A DNA stretch of 64,000 nucleotides from Lewinellaceae bacterium. GTDB taxonomy: Bacteria; Bacteroidota; Bacteroidia; Chitinophagales; Saprospiraceae. This document shows, piece after piece, positions 55,842 through 64,000 of this stretch. The stretch is from positions 1 to 64,000 of the forward strand of contig JADJOD010000024.1 of the NCBI GenBank assembly GCA_016713985.1, in the 5' to 3' direction. The stretch's first letter is position 1, and each line of letters begins with the position of its first letter. Position numbers and translations under genes: made by a program. The notes beneath the pieces were generated by a model. It was not told the DNA's origin and made no database searches. It saw nothing but the letters and a program-made list of their open reading frames with translations.

Positions 55842-56622
55842 AAAAGTTCGTATCGGGCTTTTTCAGGTCAAGTTCCCGGATCCAGATGTTGCGGTAGAGC
55901 ACGTCGTGGCCTTCGGCCTGCAATTTGATTCCGCCGGGGGTATCCGTAATCCCTTTTCCGCCGTCGTTGCCGCCGTCGATCCCCGAATTGGGGCCTCCCC
56001 AGACCTGCGAACTGGGTTGGTTGCTGTGCACCTTGATCCCGTTAAAATACAGGGTCACCAGCGGTTTTTCGACTAGTTTTCCGTCCTGAAAACGCGCCGC
56101 CCGGAACAGAATGTCATAGGCGTTCCACTCTCCGATACCGCGATAGGGATGATAAGCCGAAGCTTTTTCGTTGATCACCGCGGCCAACCCGTGCGAGGTG
56201 GAATCTCCGTCAAGTACCTGTATTTCATAACGATTCTGGAGGTATACGCCGCTGTTGCCGCCCGGTTTGGCGATCAGGAATTCGACGTGCAGGAAAAAAT
56301 CGCGGAATTTTTTCCGGGTAACGATGTCGGCGGCTCCGTATTTGCCTCCCGCCGAAGCCGGGTCGTTCGAACTGACCACCGTGCCGGTGCCATCGGGATC
56401 CGGCACGACCGGCCATTTGATGGGCAGGGAGGCGGCGAGGCGGGGCCCGTCCCAGTACGTCCATTTTTCATCCAGCATCTTGCGGGTGCCGTCGAAAAGG
56501 ACTTCAGAACCTTTTGGGCCTTTCGAGCCCACGTCGAGCCGGAATGTTTTACAAGAAAAAAGCAAGGACGACAGCAGCAACAGCAAGAGCGCCCGGGTAG
56601 TGATTCCGAAATAATTTTCCAT
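55840..56622 (-). CDS. DUF1080 (3-keto-disaccharide hydrolase) lipoprotein
   Basis: The lipobox LLFSC (MENYFGITTRALLLLLLSSL, then LFSCKTF) gives a lipid anchor. The DUF1080 domain follows (YGAADIVTRKKFRDFFLHVE, then GNSGVYLQNRYEIQVLDGDS, and the final RNIWIRELDL). The fold is a concanavalin-like beta-sandwich; some members cleave 3-keto-glycosides. It is transcribed toward the DPP IV gene, with the word repeat between. The ATG at 56622 is preferred over an earlier in-frame codon at 56682. Confidence 0.87.
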   Translation of the reverse strand: MENYFGITTRALLLLLLSSLLFSCKTFRLDVGSKGPKGSEVLFDGTRKMLDEKWTYWDGPRLAASLPIKWPVVPDPDGTGTVVSSNDPASAGGKYGAADIVTRKKFRDFFLHVEFLIAKPGGNSGVYLQNRYEIQVLDGDSTSHGLAAVINEKASAYHPYRGIGEWNAYDILFRAARFQDGKLVEKPLVTLYFNGIKVHSNQPSSQVWGGPNSGIDGGNDGGKGITDTPGGIKLQAEGHDVLYRNIWIRELDLKKPDTNF

Positions 56623-56698
56623 AACAGATTCGTTTTTATTCTTCGTCCCAATGGTAGCAATTATGTTCGGACTCCAACACAAATTCCGACCTTTTTAT

Positions 56699-56706
56699 TA
56701 CTTTTG
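56699..56706 (+). promoter_or_regulatory. -7 element TACTTTTG for the methyltransferase gene
   Basis: Exact consensus match. It makes translation from codons before about 56710 unlikely and so supports the ATG at 56891, with a leader of about 180 bases. Confidence 0.4.
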
Positions 56707-56890
56707 GGCCTATGAATTGGCTTTCTTACGCTATCGGGCAGAACGTATTCCATCCGCCACCTCCTGTGGTATAGATAGCGCCCTCTTGTTCAAGGCATGC
56801 CCGCTAAAGCCGGCACTTTTTCAGTCAGCAGTAGGACATGCGCTCCGCACCGGTGTTTTCCCGTGCTCCATTGGTAAAAATCGAAACCCG

Positions 56891-57487
56891 ATGATTTTTC
56901 AGCGCTTAAAAACAGGCGTCGAGGTGAGTGACCGAGATTTTGACGCCATGTATGCCGGACGGCTCAGAGAAATATCAAAAATTCATTTTACACCGGTTGA
57001 AGTGGCTAAAACCGCCGCGCGGTTTCTGGTCGGAAAACCGGGTACAAAAGTGCTGGATGTGGGCTCCGGAGCGGGAAAATTTTGCATGATCGGCGCCTCC
57101 TGCACCAACGGTTTTTTTACAGGGGTGGAACAACGTAAAAGTCTTTGCCAGTATTCCGAACTGTTGTCGAGGTGTCACAGACTGGGCAATACAAAGTTTA
57201 TTCATTCCAATATCCTGGAAATAGAGTTCCGGGCCTTCGAGGCGGTTTATTTTTTCAATTCCTTTTACGAAAATATCTTTCAAAACAACCCGATCGACAG
57301 CTCGGTCGAGCTCGATAAGGATTTGTACGTGATGTACGCGCAATACATGCGGAAGCAATTGGGACAAATGCCCGTGGGCACGCGGTTAGCCACCTATTTT
57401 AGTTATATGGACGAAATTCCGAACAGTTTTGAAATCCGGGCAATGGATTTTGACGGGAAATTGAAACTGTGGGAAAAAACTACATAA
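56891..57487 (+). CDS. class I SAM-dependent methyltransferase
   Basis: The 198-residue protein starts MIFQRLKTGVEVSDRDFDAM. Motif I is KVLDVGSGAGKFCMIGA, motif II GVEQRKSLCQYSEL, and EAVYFFNSFYENIF sits at the motif IV position. The fold is a Rossmann-like methyltransferase related to DOT1/RsmB-like enzymes of Bacteroidota; the substrate is unknown. It lies 12 bases upstream of the SulP gene, so they may share a transcript. Confidence 0.8.
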   Translation: MIFQRLKTGVEVSDRDFDAMYAGRLREISKIHFTPVEVAKTAARFLVGKPGTKVLDVGSGAGKFCMIGASCTNGFFTGVEQRKSLCQYSELLSRCHRLGNTKFIHSNILEIEFRAFEAVYFFNSFYENIFQNNPIDSSVELDKDLYVMYAQYMRKQLGQMPVGTRLATYFSYMDEIPNSFEIRAMDFDGKLKLWEKTT

Positions 57488-57499
57488 ATACCTCAAAAC

Positions 57500-59070
57500 A
57501 TGAAATTATCCGCGTTGTTAGACCCGCACAAACGTCGTTATTACCGCCTGATCTGGTTCAAACACGACTTGCCTGCCGGGCTGACGGTATTTCTGGTGGC
57601 TCTTCCACTTTGTTTGGGCATCTCCCTCGCTTCCGGGGCGCCGCCTTATGCCGGCATCCTGTCGGGCGTTATTGGCGGCATTATCGTTTCGCTCATCAGC
57701 GGCTCGCAACTGGGGTGTCAGGGCCGGCGGCGGGGCTGACCACCGTCGTATCCGCGTCGATCATTGGTTTCAACGATTACCGGATGTTTCTGCTGGCCGT
57801 ATTTTTTGCCGGACTTTTCCAGTTGTTGCTGGGTATTTTGCAATTGGGTACGGTCGCGTTATACTTCCCTTCAGCCGTTATCAAGGGCATGCTGGCGGCT
57901 ATCGGTATTATATTGATTTCCAAACAGATACCACTTGCGTTGGGATACGATGAGCCCGATTTCTGGACGGAAGGTTTTGTTAACCTGTTCAGCGACAACA
58001 AGTTTTACAAAAATGCCGGCAATTTTTATCAGCACTTTTCCCTGCCGGTTGTGTTGATCACCATCGTGTCGTTGTCCCTGCTGGTCCTGTTCGGCGATTT
58101 TTTCAAAAAGAAAGCAAAATGGCTGCCATTGCCCCTGCTGGTGGTGTTGGCAGGCGTCGGTATCAGTTTGCTGATACCGGTAATAAACCCCGCCTGGGTG
58201 CTGAAGGCGACCCAAATCGTCAACATCCCCGACAATATTTTTGGGGAAATTACCACGCCCGACTTTTCCAGGATGTTGAGCGACAACCGTATTTTTAAAG
58301 ATGCGTTCACGATCGGTATGCTGGCGAGTCTGGAGACCTTGCTTTGCGCCGAAGCGATCGACAAACTCGACCCGCTCAAACGAAAAACGCCCGTCAACCG
58401 CGAACTGATCGCACAGGGTGTGGGCAACATGGCCTGCGGGATGGTGGGCGCCATCCCGATGACGGCGGTTATCGTACGCGGAGCGGCCAACGTGGATGCC
58501 GGTGGACGCACCCGCTTGTCGTCCTTCACCCACGGGGTGTTTTTGCTGGTGGCCGTGGCGGCTATTCCGTTTGCACTAAGCAAAATCCCTTTCGCGTCTC
58601 TGGCGGCCATCCTGCTGATCACGGGTTACAACCTGACCAAACCGGGGCTGTACCGCGCCATGTTTCGCTTAGGCTGGAACCAGTTTTTGCCCTTCATTAT
58701 TACGATCGTGGTTATTCTGGCCACCGACCTGCTGATCGGGGTCGCCATCGGGCTGCTGATTTCGATATACTTCCTGGTGCGCAACAATTTCAAGGTGGAA
58801 TACAACATTGAACAGCACCGCGAATCGGAAACGCAGTTTTTTTACATCAAACTGAATTCCATGGTGACGTTTTTAAACAAGGTAAACCTGCAAAAAGCGC
58901 TGTACAAAATCCCGAAATATTCCGTTCTGACCATCGACGGTTCAGACAGCCGTTTTATCGATTACGACGTGCTGGAGATGATCAGCGAGTTTGAAAAACA
59001 GGCGCACGAAAAGCATATTCAATTGATTTTGAAGCATGTAGAGCGCGTAAGTGTGACTAATTTGCATTAG
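57500..59070 (+). CDS. SulP-family anion transporter, one frameshift
   Basis: The protein has about twelve membrane segments, starting [20 protein letters not shown] and [40 protein letters not shown] is the conserved SulP signature. A short STAS-like C-terminal domain follows ([20 protein letters not shown]). SulP proteins carry sulfate, bicarbonate or other anions. One missing G in 57712-57715 splits the frame. No carbonic anhydrase is adjacent, so bicarbonate transport is not supported by context. Confidence 0.9.
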
Positions 59071-59076
59071 GAACTG

Positions 59077-59119
59077 TGTTCGGGACGGGACGTTTTTTTA
59101 CACATTTCCGTCCCGAACA
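59077..59119. terminator. bidirectional hairpin between SulP and TssO genes
   Basis: 12-base arms TGTTCGGGACGG and CCGTCCCGAACA enclose a 19-base loop with a T-run. It lies between convergent genes. Confidence 0.6.
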
Positions 59120-59135
59120 AACGCTGCGCCGAAAT

Positions 59136-59861
59136 TCAAGGCGTGTCGCGCAGCCGCCTCGCCAGGTTTTCAAATTCTTTTACCAGCCGCTCCAGGTCGA
59201 TTTTGTCATTTCTGTCGCCCCAACCTTTGATCCTTTTGATCACGGTATCCATTTCGGTCGTTTTTTTGTCGACTTCGGCCGCTACAATTCTCGCATTTTT
59301 TTCACATTCATCGAGGTTGCCGCTTGCCTTGAGGTGTTGCAGCAGGAGCATCGGGTCGACCGGCGGCTGTACCGGCGTTTTTTCCTCGCGCAGCGACCAT
59401 AACAACCCGCGCGACGCCAACAGATAATCATAAGCCAGCGCGGCTGTTTGTGCGATCTCGCCGGAATATTCCTGTTTAAACCGGCCGACTTTCAGCGATA
59501 AATCATCCTCCAGCGGGCGGATCGTATTTTTGAGCGTCGAACGTTCCAGGGATAAAGGCGCACTGCGCATCCAAACGCCGTCTAAGCTGTCAATTTTATG
59601 ATATTTGGCCGACAGGCCGGCCAAACTCTGGCCTAATTTCCCGTCTTCATGGAGGTGTTTTTCCATAGCCGATTTGTTGGAAACATTGTCTTTTCCCATT
59701 AAATACTGGCTGTAAGGGAACAAATAACCGCCGCCGGCTGCCAGAACCATTAAAATAAGTACAAGCGAAGTGGCGAAGCGGATGGCGCGGCTGCGTTCCA
59801 CGGCGTTTGACAAGGGTCGGGAAACGCCGGCAGCCATTTGATTTGAATGATCGTAACGCAT
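59136..59861 (-). CDS. tssO: type VI secretion system membrane protein TssO
   Basis: The 241-residue protein has one membrane helix (IRFATSLVLILMVLAAGGGY) after a short cytoplasmic N-terminus. Its periplasmic helical domain (NDKIDLERLVKEFENLARRL near the end) matches TssO. TssO occurs only in the Bacteroidota subtype iii machine, where TssN, O, P, Q and R replace the classical TssJLM membrane complex. It is the last gene of this minus-strand cluster. Confidence 0.82.
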   Translation of the reverse strand: MRYDHSNQMAAGVSRPLSNAVERSRAIRFATSLVLILMVLAAGGGYLFPYSQYLMGKDNVSNKSAMEKHLHEDGKLGQSLAGLSAKYHKIDSLDGVWMRSAPLSLERSTLKNTIRPLEDDLSLKVGRFKQEYSGEIAQTAALAYDYLLASRGLLWSLREEKTPVQPPVDPMLLLQHLKASGNLDECEKNARIVAAEVDKKTTEMDTVIKRIKGWGDRNDKIDLERLVKEFENLARRLRDTP

Positions 59862-59896
59862 GGTTTATTCTTTTTGAAGAGGTGAATGTGGTGATG

Positions 59897-60187
59897 TTAG
59901 CCGATTGATACGCTGGCAATGCCTTCTTCCAGAATCCCCCCGTGAATAGTAGGATCTGATTTTCTGGCCGCCCCCATCCCGTTGATAAATACCTTAACGG
60001 AGCCGCTCAAAACGGCGTCGGGGTTCGGGCTGCTGCATTGCAAACGATCGCCAACGCGGCAGACCGGCAAACCGTTGATGCGGACATTGGGGCTGCCGCT
60101 GAGCACTGCGCCGCCCTGATGGGCGTGGTCGCCGTCGTATGCCGGGCAACTGTGATGACAACCGATAACTGCTGCTGGTTTGGACAT
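59897..60187 (-). CDS. PAAR-domain spike-tip protein
   Basis: The 96-residue protein is a complete PAAR domain: MSKPAAVIGCHHSCPAYDGD followed by HQGGAVLSGSPNVRINGLPV and DRLQCSSPNPDAVLSGSVKV. The histidines and cysteine that hold the metal at the cone tip are present. It caps the VgrG spike and can carry effectors. It lies 35 bases upstream of tssO. Confidence 0.93.
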   Translation of the reverse strand: MSKPAAVIGCHHSCPAYDGDHAHQGGAVLSGSPNVRINGLPVCRVGDRLQCSSPNPDAVLSGSVKVFINGMGAARKSDPTIHGGILEEGIASVSIG

Positions 60188-60232
60188 AAATACTCAATTT
60201 AGGCAGTAGGACGGAAAAAGTTTCCGCTTCAC

Positions 60233-61317
60233 TTACCAGGTGAACGTGACGGGTTGCGGTGCTTCTACGATAGCGCCGTTTTCCGCAGGCCGCAGGAAAC
60301 CGATGCTTAATCCTTTGAATAACGGCACGATCAGTTGCAGGAAATGGTCGGTGGCGGCGATGGCCCGTTTGATTTGGTTGTGGTCGTACTGCAGGTTAGC
60401 CAATTCCTGTATACTGTTTTCCAGACTTTGCGGTGTGAAAAAAGCGCCGTTTACGTCGCGGGTATTTCGATGGAGCAAATCGTTGAACCCGGGCCGGTCG
60501 GCCAGGCAATGCAGCAGGAAGGAAAACTGCTGCGCAAACGAAGCCCAAACCTCCACAACTTCGAACGGATTCCCCAGCCGGCCCTTGCGTTCGAACCGGT
60601 GCCGTTGCGATGCTAAGTAATTGCCCAGTTGTATGGCCATTTCACGCAATTCAATCATCGATTTTTCCTGAAAAGAATCCGTTTGGCGAACGATCCTGGG
60701 CAATACTTCGAGCAAAATACGCATGGCCTCCCTGTACTTGAGGTAACGGGTCTGAAGCACCGGGCTGGCGCCGTTGTGCAGGCAGGGGGGAATGTAATCG
60801 GAAAGCTTCCAGGCGCCGTTTTCCATCACGAGTTCGCCGACCGGAAATGCATCGGGGCGTTCGGCCATCGGCTGGCCGGAAGCCTGCACGTGCAAACGAA
60901 CCGAAGGCATGGAAAAGGCGGGGCGCAGGGGAAAATCGCTTGTTTCAGGCCCGAAAGGAAGGCGGTTTTTATGCGATACCTCCGCATATACGAAGCAGGG
61001 TTGATCGGGTTTCAGGTCATAACCGCTCAAATCGCAGGTCAGCGGGCGGTGCAACTCGTCGAAGATGGCGATGATCGTGCCCTGGGGCGTGATGCCGACG
61101 CAACGGCTCATAACGATCCGGTTTTCCATCAATTCTATTTCCAAAGCGGCTTTTCCGTCGTATGGAATCATCAGACCGTACTGGGTGTCGCTGAGCACTG
61201 CCTGAACAGAATCGGCGGCAAGGCCCGATATCCAGGCGTATAATTCGGCAAAACGGTCTGCGGTAAAGTTGGCGCCCGGTATGATATGGGGGCGGCGTGA
61301 TGCACAATGGATTTCAT
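60233..61317 (-). CDS. tssK: type VI secretion baseplate protein TssK-like, one frameshift
   Basis: The C-terminal 320 residues (GLMIPYDGKAALEIELMENR, FRRL-like AELYAWISGL, then SIELREMAIQLGNYLASQRH near 190) resemble TssK, which links the baseplate to the membrane complex. In-frame starts inside give a truncated N-terminus. Reading back, the frame continues to IIPGANFTADRFAELYAWIS and meets MKSIVHHAAP from ATG 61317 if one G is added to the run 61288-61292. I therefore take 61317 as start. The frameshift and the family call are the weaker points. Confidence 0.68.
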
Positions 61318-61343
61318 GATCAGAGATGTTAAGTGGTTAATAA

Positions 61344-62294
61344 TTATGCAAATTCCACCATATCAGGCGTATACGCAAGGGATTGCCGGGCCTCTTCCAC
61401 TAACCGGCGGGAGATATAGAGGGTAGCGACCCTGAACCTCGGCGAGAGTTTTTCTTTGGAGCGCGAGCGTTCTTCTTCCGTTATTTTCCGAAAACGAAGG
61501 CCATTTTTTTTCACTGTTCTTAAGGGGGATATGGCGCAGCGAAACCCGGGTAAAAACCAGTAAGGGCAGTGTTGGAAATGCCATCCGTACGGGCCGTCCG
61601 CCGTTTCAAACAGGATCGGCCGCGCCGGACTCAGGTTGTGGTTGTGGAGCGACAAAAGCCCTTTAAACAGGGTTTCTATCTCCATACCTTCCACTTCGAA
61701 GGGGGTGTACGTCCGAAAATCGTATTTCCCGCTGCTGCTTACCTCGGTAAAACCGTCTTCGAATACCCACCGGATCCCTTTGTCCCGGTTATCGGCCCAG
61801 CGGTGCTCGGCGATTACGTCGCGCAAATGCCCGACAATCAGGGGCGCGTATCGCAATGCGGGAACGTCCGCCAGAGCCTGGACGGTAAGAACAAAGAGCC
61901 AGGGAAGGGAAAAAGCCAGGAGAGCGGGCGCATACGCAAAAGTGTATACCTGTAACTGGTCCTGGATGCCGAGTTTTCTGCAAATGATGTAAAAAAAAGC
62001 GATCCCCCAGTAATTACCTCCGGCAACAAGCAGGGTTTTGATACCCGGCCGCGGCCCGGCAAAGTATTTTTCCAAAGCATACCGCAAAAACAAAATGCCC
62101 AGTATAAATGCCAGCAGCATAAGCAGTGCTACATGGACCGCCGCAGGAATACTTTGAAAAAATGAGTGATCCAAACGCGCGATCCCCGCAAAAACGATGG
62201 CCATGAACAAGGCGTACACGATATAAGGCCGGATGGCGGGCCGCCAGATGGCGGATCGGATCTTTGATAAAATCGGTGCAAATAACTGTCTCAT
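61344..62294 (-). CDS. tssN: type VI secretion system membrane protein TssN
   Basis: The 316-residue protein has five or six membrane helices in its first 160 residues (IVYALFMAIVFAGIARLDHS, VALLMLLAFILGILFLRYAL, NYWGIAFFYIICRKLGI). A soluble C-terminal domain follows (YGWHFQHCPYWFLPGFRCAI, EERSRSKEKLSPRFRVATLY). This matches TssN, a subtype-iii component. It sits between TssG-like and TssK-like genes. Confidence 0.8.
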   Translation of the reverse strand: MRQLFAPILSKIRSAIWRPAIRPYIVYALFMAIVFAGIARLDHSFFQSIPAAVHVALLMLLAFILGILFLRYALEKYFAGPRPGIKTLLVAGGNYWGIAFFYIICRKLGIQDQLQVYTFAYAPALLAFSLPWLFVLTVQALADVPALRYAPLIVGHLRDVIAEHRWADNRDKGIRWVFEDGFTEVSSSGKYDFRTYTPFEVEGMEIETLFKGLLSLHNHNLSPARPILFETADGPYGWHFQHCPYWFLPGFRCAISPLRTVKKNGLRFRKITEEERSRSKEKLSPRFRVATLYISRRLVEEARQSLAYTPDMVEFA

Positions 62295-62339
62295 AATGTT
62301 TGCCGGACCTCCGGTGATAAGCGGGTGAAGGTTGTTTAT

Positions 62340-63149
62340 TTACAATACAAATGATTGAATATCAATTCTCAAGGGCTTTTCTTCGCAGCCTGCTTCGAAG
62401 CGGCGGTGTTCTTCGGGCACCCTGACGACCACTTCCCACTGCCATCCTTCGGGCAGCAATGCCGGCAACACGGCTTCTTCCAAAAAACGGCGCTGTCTGC
62501 CGCCGGGGATGAATTCCGGCAGGTCCGCGCTTGCTACGGGCCCGACGCTCACCAGCACACAGGGTACGGGCGGGTGGGAAAGGCCGCCGGCGATAAAATC
62601 GAGGCCGATAGAATTGTAACCGACCTTGCCGCCTTCTTCTATGCGGGCCTTCGATGCGGTTGTCCGGATGGAAACCGGCTGTTGCAGGATTTCTTCCAGG
62701 CATTTGCCGGCAAGCCACAGGTCGCCCCTGATCAGGGATTGATACGGCAGGAAAAAGGCGAGCGCTTTTTGTTGCCGCTCATTCCAGGAAGCCAGGCCGT
62801 CGAAATACCTGAGTTGAACGGGCGATATGCCCAGTTGATGTTCACTTTCCCGTTGCGCCACAGCCACCGCGCAGAGCGTCGTCTCCTTTTCCATCGGCTC
62901 CAGCAGTTGCCTGTACGGATGTTTTTCGGGCAATTCCAACTCCAGCCGGGCGCGTTGATCACTTTTGCTTTTTACGGCTATTCGCAGGCAACACTGTTTT
63001 TTGTCGTAGCCGAAATGTACGACCTCGTTCAGGCCGGGGGCGGGCGCCTGGTCCGCCGGCTGGATGACGATATTTTCTACCGGTATCTGCTCCCGGTCGA
63101 GGAGCAGGGAAGCGAGTTGGGCGGGGCGGAGGTTGAGGGAGTGGCTCAT
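62340..63149 (-). CDS. tssG: type VI secretion baseplate protein TssG-like
   Basis: The 269-residue protein starts MSHSLNLRPAQLASLLLDRE. The middle and end (LAGKCLEEILQQPVSIRTTA, GYNSIGLDFIAGGLSHPPVP, VSVGPVASADLPEFIPGGRQ) follow the Bacteroidota TssG pattern of an LG..LGIDF..G motif, then IGPL and a GG near the C-terminus. TssG forms the wedge of the baseplate with TssE and TssF. Its ATG overlaps the stop of the effector candidate (ATGA). Confidence 0.68.
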   Translation of the reverse strand: MSHSLNLRPAQLASLLLDREQIPVENIVIQPADQAPAPGLNEVVHFGYDKKQCCLRIAVKSKSDQRARLELELPEKHPYRQLLEPMEKETTLCAVAVAQRESEHQLGISPVQLRYFDGLASWNERQQKALAFFLPYQSLIRGDLWLAGKCLEEILQQPVSIRTTASKARIEEGGKVGYNSIGLDFIAGGLSHPPVPCVLVSVGPVASADLPEFIPGGRQRRFLEEAVLPALLPEGWQWEVVVRVPEEHRRFEAGCEEKPLRIDIQSFVL

Positions 63150-63847
63150 TGATTTTTGAGTTTGTTTTCCTGATAAATGGTGTCGCGACCCAAGAAATAG
63201 AGCAAGAAGGATTTCGACCATTGCGGTGTACCGTAGTACATCTTGTATATAAATGGGTACAATCCTTTTTTATGCAGTATCGTGTGTATGGCATCGGGAA
63301 CAGGGATCAAATTCCAGGGCTGATTTTTAAACCACGTGGGCACAAACCTGCCCCATTGCTCATTCAAAATACCTGTAACCGTTAATTTGCCTTTCCCTCC
63401 CTGGGTAATGAGCCAATGGTGCGCGTGTTCGCCGGCCTCTTTAAATCCCTTCTTTCTGAGCCACTTGCCTGTCGCCCCCCACGAAGTGCTTCCCATTTTG
63501 ATAGCCTGTCTGGTTGCTATTTTCCCTGCGCCGACCACGAGGCTTTTTACGAGAAACACGTCTGATATGGCCATCAGAGAATTAAAAGTTCCCCAGCCAT
63601 ACTCCCCTCTGCGAAAATTCCGGATGGCCATTTTCCCGGACCCCCAAATGGGTATCAGTGATTCGCCCAATCCTACTTCTTTATCCCAGGAAGAGGGAGC
63701 AGGAGCACTATTTGCGGGTACTACCGGCCCCGTCATGCTCGTAGATGAACGGAAGCATGATAGCGAGTAATCGCTAAACCCGCTCATTGTTGATTCATTG
63801 CCAATAACCGAGACGTATCCCGCAGGTGTTGCGCATTTGTCTGACAT
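63146..63847 (-). CDS. candidate type VI effector with HNH-like nuclease motif
   Basis: The 233-residue protein starts MSDKCATPAGYVSVIGNEST. The middle (GEYGWGTFNSLMAISDVFLV, KSLVVGAGKIATRQAIKMGS) resembles the hydrophobic pre-toxin part of polymorphic toxins. The C-terminal 90 residues have HAHHWLITQGGKGK, KNQPWNLIPVPDAIHTILHK and YYGTPQWSK, an HH...N...H..H spacing like HNH/Endo VII nucleases and the C-termini of Rhs toxins. It sits inside the type VI cluster. Nuclease activity and toxicity are inference. Confidence 0.6.
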   Translation of the reverse strand: MSDKCATPAGYVSVIGNESTMSGFSDYSLSCFRSSTSMTGPVVPANSAPAPSSWDKEVGLGESLIPIWGSGKMAIRNFRRGEYGWGTFNSLMAISDVFLVKSLVVGAGKIATRQAIKMGSTSWGATGKWLRKKGFKEAGEHAHHWLITQGGKGKLTVTGILNEQWGRFVPTWFKNQPWNLIPVPDAIHTILHKKGLYPFIYKMYYGTPQWSKSFLLYFLGRDTIYQENKLKNQ

Positions 63848-63866
63848 AATGACCGATTCTATAATT

Positions 63867-64000
63867 TCATAAACATTGCCCAAAAAGATCCTGTGCGTCA
63901 ACCGGCAACCCATACCGATATAACTCTACGTGGATATGGTTGGTAATAAAGGGGTATCGCAAGGTGATATCCTGCGCATAACCGATTACCTCACCGGCGG
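63867..64000 (-). CDS. M23-like peptidase, C-terminal end only
   Basis: The last 44 residues of a gene starting beyond the window read GEVIGYAQDITLRYPFITNH, then IHVELYRYGLPVDAQDLFGQ. The HIH pattern in a strand followed by ELYR, and the preceding G.VIGYAQD, resemble the C-terminal strands of M23/LytM peptidases, which cut peptidoglycan. The position beside type VI genes suggests a wall-degrading effector or accessory enzyme. Too little is visible to be sure. Confidence 0.5.
   Translation of the reverse strand, partial: AGEVIGYAQDITLRYPFITNHIHVELYRYGLPVDAQDLFGQCL

Noticed and set aside
56651..56890. N-terminal extension of the methyltransferase
   Set aside because: A -7 promoter element lies inside it and the first 80 residues do not fit the fold.
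1..64000. tRNA or rRNA genes
   Set aside because: I looked for cloverleaf and rRNA-like stretches in the gene-free regions and saw none; a covariance search would be needed to exclude a tRNA fully.

Overview
The window comes from a member of the Bacteroidota, most likely a Saprospiria-like (Haliscomenobacter/Lewinella-type) bacterium. The evidence is a ccoN-ccoO fusion with a mono-heme CcoP, type IX secretion C-terminal sorting domains, subtype-iii type VI secretion parts (TssN, TssO), SusD-free Bacteroidota housekeeping genes, and the Bacteroidota promoter pattern (-33 TTTG, about 18 bases, -7 TAnnTTTG) ahead of many genes. The family assignment is inference.

Layout. 1-6.7 kb: a cbb3 cytochrome oxidase operon (ccoNO, ccoQ, ccoP, ccoG, ccoH, SafE-like) followed by a Crp/Fnr regulator and small membrane proteins. 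6.8-16.5 kb: NlpC/P60 hydrolase, omega-amidase, a repeat-filled intergenic region, a beta-barrel plus DM13 lipoprotein pair, enoyl-CoA hydratase, carA, a BetR-like regulator and a TIGR02757 protein. 16.7-25.7 kb: SDR oxidoreductase, MlaE permease, dapD, RDD protein, an ECF sigma/anti-sigma/surface protein operon, a DUF6265-barrel protein, RNase H and small secreted proteins. 25.8-31.1 kb: a receiver-kinase hybrid with a LytTR regulator, three type IX secreted proteins and a QueD/PTPS enzyme. 31.2-41.5 kb: DNA polymerase III delta prime, RicT, lpdA, a double-thioredoxin lipoprotein, a GT39 glycosyltransferase, aminopeptidase P, gcvH and a GT2. 41.5-47.3 kb: a two-component system with its apparent regulon. 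47.3-59.1 kb: malQ, scpA, an RsmI-like methyltransferase, DPP IV, a DUF1080 lipoprotein, a methyltransferase and a SulP transporter. 59.1-64 kb: part of a type VI secretion locus (TssO, PAAR, TssK, TssN, TssG) with a candidate HNH-type effector and the end of an M23-like gene.

The most striking signal is a 24-bp element repeated exactly three times at 43.8, 46.6 and 47.3 kb. Each copy lies 18-19 bases upstream of a near-identical -7 box. The three promoters drive the LuxR-type response regulator gene itself, an operon of SnoaL-like, cupin and diheme cytochrome genes, and a 51-residue membrane peptide. The TPR-type histidine kinase gene is next door. This looks like a compact autoregulated regulon.

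Two general properties matter to any reader. First, at least twelve genes carry a single-base frameshift, nearly always in a homopolymer, including in housekeeping genes; sequencing or assembly error is the likeliest cause, so I annotate those genes as whole CDSs. Second, many intergenic regions and 5' leaders carry short word repeats (AATGACC, AGTCATA, GGCATCT, GGTTTATGAAGG) arranged in tandem and often as inverted pairs. The largest is a 96-bp inverted repeat that gives the divergent scpA and RsmI-like genes nearly the same leader.
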